From: Owenia fusiformis
Taxonomy: Eukaryota > Annelida > Polychaeta > Sabellida > Oweniidae
NCBI GenBank assembly: GCA_903813345.2
Contig: CAIIXF020000009.1
Coordinates: 33,640,740 to 33,704,739, forward strand
Length of the DNA: 64,000 nucleotides
Reading direction: 5' to 3'
The notes beneath the pieces were generated by a model. That model was given only the letters and a program-made list of their open reading frames with translations. It searched no databases and was not told where the DNA came from. Of the stretch, positions 57,012 through 64,000 are shown in pieces (the stretch's first letter is position 1; each line of letters starts with the position of its first letter). The position numbers and the translations under genes are program-made.

Positions 57012-60000
57012 TAAAAAAATTGAGTAACAAGTTAAATGGAAGAAGATTAAAAGTTTATACACAAGATGGACTATTTCTATTTTAATGTTTTAGTATAAAA
57101 AATGTTCTACTTATACATATATAATTTAACTGAAAAACAGGAGGGACCTTGGTCGTCACATTAGTGAAACAATAAATAAAGAGGTTAACAGGCAATATGC
57201 TCCTTGTCTTACAAACTCCATATTGGAAACATACTAATTATAAGAAAATGACCAGGACTTGTAGAGAACAGGAACTCTCAAATAACTCATGTTTTGAAAT
57301 ACAAGATCACAAAACCAATGGTCATGGATTAAAATATTTATCTAAACTCAAAGTGACATTCTGTCAAACTTCTCCTCAACAATCTAACTAGGTAATGGAA
57401 TAGACTCAAGTGTTTCTCAAAGCATGACATCAATCAATCCCATAATCCCACTTATTTTTACAAAGTAGATTAGTCCTTGTATGCAAAGTATGCTGGGATA
57501 ATGTGCCATTGTTTGCCCAATGTTTAAAAGTCTAAGAAAACTGTTTGAAAGTAGCTTGAACCACTTTTCATCAACCAAAAGCAGAACTATTTTTTAAAAC
57601 AAGTCTACTAAATAATTACAACCATTTTATCATAATTAAAAACAACACAAAAGGTCCTAAAATGGAGACTTAAACCTATCATGATTTTGACTTGAAAAAT
57701 GTCCTTATCTAGAGGTTTGTGATGATTATAATGAAATCGATCTCAGGACGGTTGTACTTCCATCAACAGAATTAACTGAGTAACAGAAAAATGAAGTAAA
57801 TCCTGCACCATAAATCAAACTACAGCACCTGTCTATGAGGTGAATCTCAAAGTTATGGAACCATTTTAACAATATCCATTCCCAAATAAAAGGTATAGAA
57901 ATTTCAAAAAAACACATAATAGCTTTGTTGTATAAAGTTATGTGATGTTAAGAGTTTAAAGAAATTTAAAGGACCAGATTGTTTGATTTCACTCTCAGTT
58001 CTTTCAACATTAGCTCTTTTTGGTTTTTTGTAGTTTCTTTCTTAAAGGGACACATTGTGAGTTGGCAATGTCCCTGATAAGATCTGTTATATTAAAAGAA
58101 AAAGGATGTTAAAGACAGAATAAGTAGAAGAGTTTAAAGAGTTTACAGTATGTACAACAATCAGTCTTTGAGGAATAGAGCGTTTGGGTTAAGATCAACT
58201 TTTTTCTTGAAATTGTTTCTTTTTGAAACTTTTAATTGCAGGCAACATGTTAAAAGTCCTACTTGAATATTCTTTATTCAAGGCTTAAATATTTTATTGT
58301 ATTGCATTTCATTCATTTCAGAATCTTTGAAGGTCTATCAGAAAAATCTGCAACAAAATAACAAGATAGTTTGAAAGAAAATATTTATCTTTTTTAATGA
58401 CCACATGTATTTCAGTTATTCATATTCACATACCTGATACAAAAGACCCAACAGCAAAGGAATTTAAAGGATTGACCCTAAATGTACCCACCCCTTGTTG
58501 TATTATACATATTAAAAAAAAATTCTGGTAATTTTTTTGCCACATTTACAAAGTGCTACAAACATAAGGTATTCATTTTCCACAAATCTTTAAAATTTCC
58601 TTGAATCTGGCTTTTAATGGTTCTTTATCTCAACCAATTATATATATTTATTTATTCACTTTTTTTGCTCGGAGTCAAGTGTATTATTTTAAGACTGGCA
58701 GAGACTATCTGATAAGTCATCTTTAACTTTGATTAGCTTATACTTTCCATAAATTAAGTTCTTATTTTTAGACAAACAACCAAGAAAAGGAGAAAAGCAA
58801 GGAGAAATGTTAAGATCTGGTTATCTTTGGTTTTGTGCCTTACCCTTTTGGACAAGAGGTCAAATGGGTAACACATATTTTCCTATAATAACCTTGTCAA
58901 TGTCAGCCATGACTGCCAAGATAGATGATTATGCCATAATCTATATCAAAGTAAAGCTTTATAAAGGATTTGGGTTATGTCCTTTTGAACTCCAGTTTCA
59001 TGCCAATGGAAACATTTATCAGATATTCAATTAAAATAATTGAAATTTGTAAATTTGGCTACTTCTACTTTTCATGATTTTAAGACTCGACATGTGATAT
59101 TTGCGTGTGATAATTTCCTAATGAATGGAATAACATGTTTTCTTTTAACAGGTCCGAGTATGTATTAAACAATCAAAAGCATGATTGAGACCTCTTGGAA
59201 GAATAGCAAAGAAAATATGAAATCAAACTAAAATAACAATTTGTCTTGTTATATGGTGAAACATTTCCTCTTAATAAAGATTATAAAAGCCTTTGGTGGC
59301 CATATATAACACTTTGGTAAGTCTTTTCTTAAGAAATGTGACACTTTCACATTACACAATCATTCATAGAACTATTTAATAATACCGCTACAATAGGTAT
59401 AATTTGAAAGCAATTTAATAATCAGTTTAACTTTTCTGAAATTCTATAGCACTTGGTTAAGCTTTGTTTACTCTTGATATGCCTATAGGAGCACTTGTTG
59501 AGCAAGACATTTGAAAGGATTTTAATTACTTACAATTTTAAATCTAGGGTTTCAACTCAGGAATGAACAAAATTATTTTCTGATTGTATAATCTTTATAA
59601 GTGCAATTTTTCCCTGGTCTACATGTTTTGCATAACATTTTTTATTATTACCACCAGTAATATATTCATTTTATTACTTTTTCAAGCTTCTATACTTCTA
59701 TCTCCTTTCTTTTCCTCAACAAATCTATACTCTCTGATGTTTTTGTTAAGAGAGACCTACACAGCACGACACATTTGTAGAAATAATATCTTGGCACCTG
59801 AATACGTTGAAAAATAGACCCCCATAAAGTTTTAAATGAATTTTAATCGATTCAGCTCATTTTCAAGTGTGGAGCATTAAAACATATTTTCTAATGTTTG
59901 CCAAATTAATGGAAATGCCAATTTGATTATTTTTGTACGTGTGAAATTGAAGAAAATATATAAAGAAACATACGGAATTAGGATAATTTTAGCATTTGAA

Positions 60001-61568
60001 TGTTCGGTAATTTCCAGACACTCGAGATATAACCTCGTGATCAGTACAAATGACAAATTGATGTAAATTAAGAGAAAAAATCTAAAAAGAGATTATTTGT
60101 ATTGCGATGTGTCGTGATGTCTCTCTTGACAAAAACTACATCTAGATCAACTGTTTTACCCTATAACATTTTGTTGATTGTTTCCATATGGCAACCAGGC
60201 CAGGGGCTCTTTTAATTTCAGAAGCTGTGCAAAATTTTTCATGAAAATAAAAATGACAATCTTTTCGCCTCTACTGGAAGATGCCCAATTGCAGAAAAAC
60301 AGTTGCATGGCCACTGTCATGAATAAAACGAATGCTAACACGCATGACCAGATTAAAGATTCAATTTTTTTCTCCTAAAGATTTCAATTTCATAGTTCAG
60401 CTTATGTACAAAATAGCTCAGGCCAAATCCTATGAAGTTATTTTAACACTTGCCTGGATTTTTTTGTAAGCAAAATCAGATGCCTATCAAATCTTTTAAA
60501 CATGTGTATAAAATATCGGTATTTAATGTCGACTTACATGATTTTTGACTTAGGACGTCAAATAAAATATGTGCCTTGTGACAGGCTGTTTTTCAAATAC
60601 ACGTGAATGTAAAGCGAATACCTGAAGGTTTTTGATCCGTTTCTCACCTAACATGGTTCGTACTTTTGCCATCAAGCCAACCATGGGTTTTAATGAACAT
60701 GAGTCTAGACTTTAAAATCAACAGTAATATATTTTTTTACCAAGATACACTGTGGTTTAGAAATGTTTAAAAATGCTGGAAAATGTCACAGTGCACTTTT
60801 AAGTTCTACTGGACAAAAAAGTCACCAAAAAACGAAACCATTTCCTCTGTTCGACTTCTACTTCTCTAAGAGCATCATAAACAAACAACAATTTGTGAAA
60901 ATCACCATCATTTTGATCATAATTTAGCTGATGTCTTTGAGTGGGTTAAAATGAGTAAGTTTTTCTTTGATGCGTTTGATTAAATTTTCCATAAAAACAC
61001 AAGACAAGTTAATGAAAGGATCTTACTTTATCTAGTAAAACATAAAAAGCAACATCAAAGCCGTTACTTAGCACTGCCCACCTTTGATGCTACACCATCC
61101 CCCTGATTTGTATTTAGATTTCACTGAGATGTAATAATTCACCTTACCCAAGGGGATCGTTTGAGTGAACATAAACTTGAAAACAAAATATGGGATTTTT
61201 CAAGAAATCTTTTTTTCATTAGTTGATGATGTATGGCATGAACAGGTATAAGAGCCTTGTAAGCTTGTCACTCTTACAGTGTAGAGTGAAATATTATGAG
61301 GTATGGTTGGTACATACAAAGAATGGTACCTTATAATAATGTGTTGCCTCCTTTGACCAACATTGTATTTCATATCATTATCAACAATCAACATTTACCA
61401 AAATATAAAGCCAAATCTCACATTTCTGCCATTATTATCAAACACTGACATTAGAAGTTTCAGTATGTTTCTCGCAAAAACTAACAAAGCAGATTCATTA
61501 AGAGTTAATCGGGCGTAATCATCTGATGAACTTCATTAACAGTAACACCATGCTCTCTCCAAGTTCCC

Positions 61569-61693
61569 CACCAGGAGTTGATTGTACACTTCAAGTCACC
61601 TTGCTGGTCTTCTTTTTCCTATAATTTCCCCATTTCTTTTTTGCATTTTCATTATGTTTATCACCAGGAGCTGATTCTGCACTTTAAGTTCGT
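61569..61693 (+). repeat. Local duplication ACCAGGAGTTGATT
   Basis: CACCAGGAGTTGATTGTACA (with CTTCAAGT) at 61569 recurs near 61662 as CACCAGGAGCTGATTCTGCA (with CTTTAAGT), giving a ~94 bp tandem pair just upstream of the candidate exon at 61822. Confidence 0.4.
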
Positions 61694-61821
61694 ATTTTCC
61701 TACTCTCCCTTTATACTATGGGTTTCTCTTGATTGTTTTTTTCTGATATTACTACGATCAGAGTGTTTGGTACACATTTACATATGTAATTGCTTGTTGA
61801 TTCTGTTTGTTTCTATTTCAG

Positions 61822-61892
61822 TTTACCCTGAACGTCGCCTAACGCAGTATTCACAAAATACAAGTAATATGGCAGATGAAGCTCTCTTTTAA
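61822..61892 (+). CDS. Candidate terminal coding exon of an unknown plus-strand gene
   Basis: A strong acceptor (TTTGTTTCTATTTCAG) precedes a short frame that finishes a split codon and reads YPERRLTQYSQNTSNMADEA then LF and TAA. The codons are more GC-rich than the surroundings, and an AATAAA follows at 62366. I do not recognise the protein. It could instead be a 5'UTR exon or chance. Confidence 0.3.
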
Positions 61893-62365
61893 AAAGTGAA
61901 ATCAACCTAGTCGAAAGGATAACTTCATTTTGCATTTAAAACAACACATCCACCATGATCCAATGACAACATCTGGAGCACAGCAATATGAAGTCTGTAC
62001 CTGGTGATGTAACAACCACTAAGTAGTTTAACCTGTGATTGTTTTTAAGTGTCACATGCTGCTACCACTGTTGGGAACACCATCTTCATAGTGATGTAAC
62101 CATATGTACGAGAAAGATGTAGGTAATTTTACATATGTACCGTCTATGAAGAAGTTGCAGTAGCCCATTTTGATAAACCATACATAGGTTATACATGTAC
62201 ATGTATGTTCGAATATAAAAAGGCGGTAGAATATAATATGGACCACACCATAGCTTTTCCTCTCATATTTGTTCATATTTGAAAATGTGGGGTCCTAACT
62301 TCTTCAGGGTGGTTGGTTTTTCACGATTGGGTATCACAAAAAAACAATGAAATGATAACAGTTTA

Positions 62366-62371
62366 AATAAA
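62366..62371 (+). promoter_or_regulatory. AATAAA behind the candidate exon at 61822
   Basis: This polyadenylation hexamer (GTTTAAATAAAC) lies about 470 bases after the stop at 61892. It would give a 3'UTR of normal length if that exon is real. Confidence 0.25.
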
Positions 62372-62399
62372 CTAACAATGAGGTAATGTTTCATAAAGT

Positions 62400-64000
62400 T
62401 GCCTGAAATCATGTAAAAGTCATGTAACTATGAAATTAACACAGTATGGAGTAGTTTATAATACACATCTAAAATGTTATTTGTTGATTTTTCACAGTTC
62501 ATCGTAACATGCAAATTGTGTGGTTTGGGTTTCATTACAAAACAATTTTATTTTTCGTGATGATGCCAGGTGACCGTAAAATGTTTTCAAGCTGTACATG
62601 TATCATTTTGATAAGACACAGGTTTTTTAAGGCATGAGAGTTTTAAAACTCAAAACATGCAACAGGACCACCCCTCATCTTAGCCTCAAAAAGATAACTT
62701 GAAGAGGGCTTTAGAATTTTTACTTTAATAACTCATAAGGCCTCATTACTTCAGGAATCCACTCGATGATTTTTTTATGGATTGATGATCTCAAAGAGGT
62801 ATATCAAATCATTTATCAGACCCGATGACTTTACTAGAATCATAAATGTTGCTTCAAAGAGCCGAATGGAAAACTTCTTTATGAATCGTGATTTATTGAA
62901 TTATAAGAATTATGCATCTAAAATACAGACCACTGGCCACTCGAGTGTTTTCAATTTAATTCCTAAAATCAGGCTCAAAGAAAAACCTTGCATTTATGAT
63001 GACTTATATTTTTTGCTCCGTTGTTCAAATTATCTTTACAAAACATATCAAAGGAGTGAAAAATCAGCCTCCAAGATTATACTTACTTTTCAAATAAACA
63101 TAAATAATTTGAGTTTCATTCAAAAGAAAAAATGAAATATTGTTTTGATTTGACAAAAAAGTTCATTAATAAACTTAACAGAAACCAGCTGCACGGACCA
63201 TTTTTCAAACTTTTGATTGGTGTACAATTTTGCGTCATTTATGGACAAGTTAATTTTGCCTGGGGACAGGTCGGTATTGAACGGCTACGGTGATATGTTT
63301 GGACTGTCAGAACAGTCACCACCCATTACACTATCCTTTAATCTGAATTCCAAACATGAGTCTTTGTTGGTATAATATATTTATCAAAAATGAAGCCTGA
63401 CATTTTATATATATGTATATAGAGTATAAATCTAATGAATCTATTGTGAAATTAGAATTAATGTACTTGTATATAGTTGGACATGAACATTTTCAGATGG
63501 AACCATGATTTAAAGGTATAATAATCCTTAGTTAAATCTTTAAAAGTGACTTTCTTCAAGAACCCTTTTCCAGAACTCGTGGTAGTGCCATAAAAAAATC
63601 AAAAATTATCTGTGTATTGGTTCCTAATTGTGTCACACCTTGTTACCTCATAACTGCAAGTGTCCTCAGGATTGTGCATGAACATGGAACAAAAGTAGCT
63701 TTCTTGTTCAACCTATGACATATCCCAAACTGACGTCCAGTTCAATACAATACTTGGGCACCATTCGCAATACTGACATTGATCAATTTGATTTCAGACT
63801 ATCAGTTAACTTGATCATCATCATTAGAGCAAAGATTGAAACACTACACCAGTAAATGAAAGAATAGTATACATTAACACTCAACAAAAAACATATAGTT
63901 ATACTAAATATGGATGTATCTGACAACTAAATAGGTGTTTGTTTAACATGAACCAAACCTGGGGCAGGTGACAGCAGCTTTTCATTTTCTTCATGTAAAA
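62400..64000. other. Right edge, no gene seen
   Basis: A+T-rich DNA with only the weak ORF at 62785-63135 and a short TATATATATGTATATA tract near 63405. Confidence 0.4.
62785..63135 (+). CDS. Hypothetical ORF of 116 codons
   Basis: One of the longest uninterrupted ATG frames in the right-hand part of the window. It reads MISKRYIKSFIRPDDFTRII onward, is rich in Lys, Asn, Ile and Ser, and ends FIQKKK. No signal peptide, membrane helix or known motif is visible. Base composition alone can give such frames in A+T-rich DNA, so this is a weak call. Confidence 0.18.
   Translation: MISKRYIKSFIRPDDFTRIINVASKSRMENFFMNRDLLNYKNYASKIQTTGHSSVFNLIPKIRLKEKPCIYDDLYFLLRCSNYLYKTYQRSEKSASKIILTFQININNLSFIQKKK

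Larger units (their letters stand above)
54650..61821. other. Mostly unassigned; likely intron of the NTR-like gene
   Basis: No convincing coding exon apart from the weak microexon at 55074. The short TIR unit at 56914-57011 is listed separately. If the minus-strand exon at 54333-54649 belongs to a multi-exon gene, this stretch is at least partly its intron. Confidence 0.4.

Noticed and set aside
60156-60341. Signal-peptide-like minus-strand frame (MTVAMQLFFCNWASS)
   Set aside because: Possible first exon of the NTR-like gene, but the donor is poor and the frame continues into unrelated text; not supported.

Overview
The window looks like nuclear DNA of an intron-rich animal. Small exons with consensus GT..AG junctions sit in very long, A+T-rich introns crowded with short inverted-repeat elements and minisatellite-bearing repeats. 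The mix (a DGK-epsilon gene, an OATP transporter, a secreted C-type lectin, a tRNA-derived SINE, pearl/Helitron-like repeats with GTCC runs) suggests a marine invertebrate, most likely a spiralian such as a bivalve, brachiopod, phoronid or nemertean. The species cannot be fixed from the sequence alone.

Layout. 1-1030: tandem repeats. 2025-7917 (minus): the first three recognisable coding exons of an organic anion transporter (SLCO/OATP); the rest lies left of the window. 8734-37608 (plus): the last seven exons of diacylglycerol kinase epsilon, from the GTGND catalytic motif to the stop. Its upstream exons (C1 domains, start of the kinase domain) are not in the window, so the antisense SLCO exons probably lie inside a DGKE intron. 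The 17 kb DGKE intron at 15349-32422 holds a complete two-exon C-type lectin gene on the opposite strand (20306-21922). From 38.9 to 54.3 kb I see no convincing gene. 54333-54649 (minus) is the last coding exon of a gene with an NTR-like C-terminus. 61822-61892 (plus) is a weak candidate terminal exon with a polyadenylation signal behind it.

Mobile DNA dominates the rest. The largest unit is a 5.2 kb element (9993-15202) with inverted arms of about 1 kb, each built of tandem ~175 bp units, a TAA target duplication, a decayed protein-coding core and a nested SINE. It ends 32 bases before a DGKE exon. A second group (5038-6456, 15826-19288, 23429-24636, 37801-38927, probably 1-1030 and 32286 onward) shares one plan: a terminal hairpin, often a GTCC/GTCTG run, a tandem array, then an end complementary to the hairpin. 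One family ends in hairpin plus CTAGT, as Helitrons do. That family also carries many AGGTCA direct repeats that match nuclear-receptor response elements. Several TIR elements with clear target duplications (TA, TTAA, about 11 bp) fill the SLCO introns.

The genes show no pathway relation: a lipid kinase, a membrane transporter, a secreted lectin and a possible NTR protein. Their link is physical, as antisense genes nested in DGKE introns.
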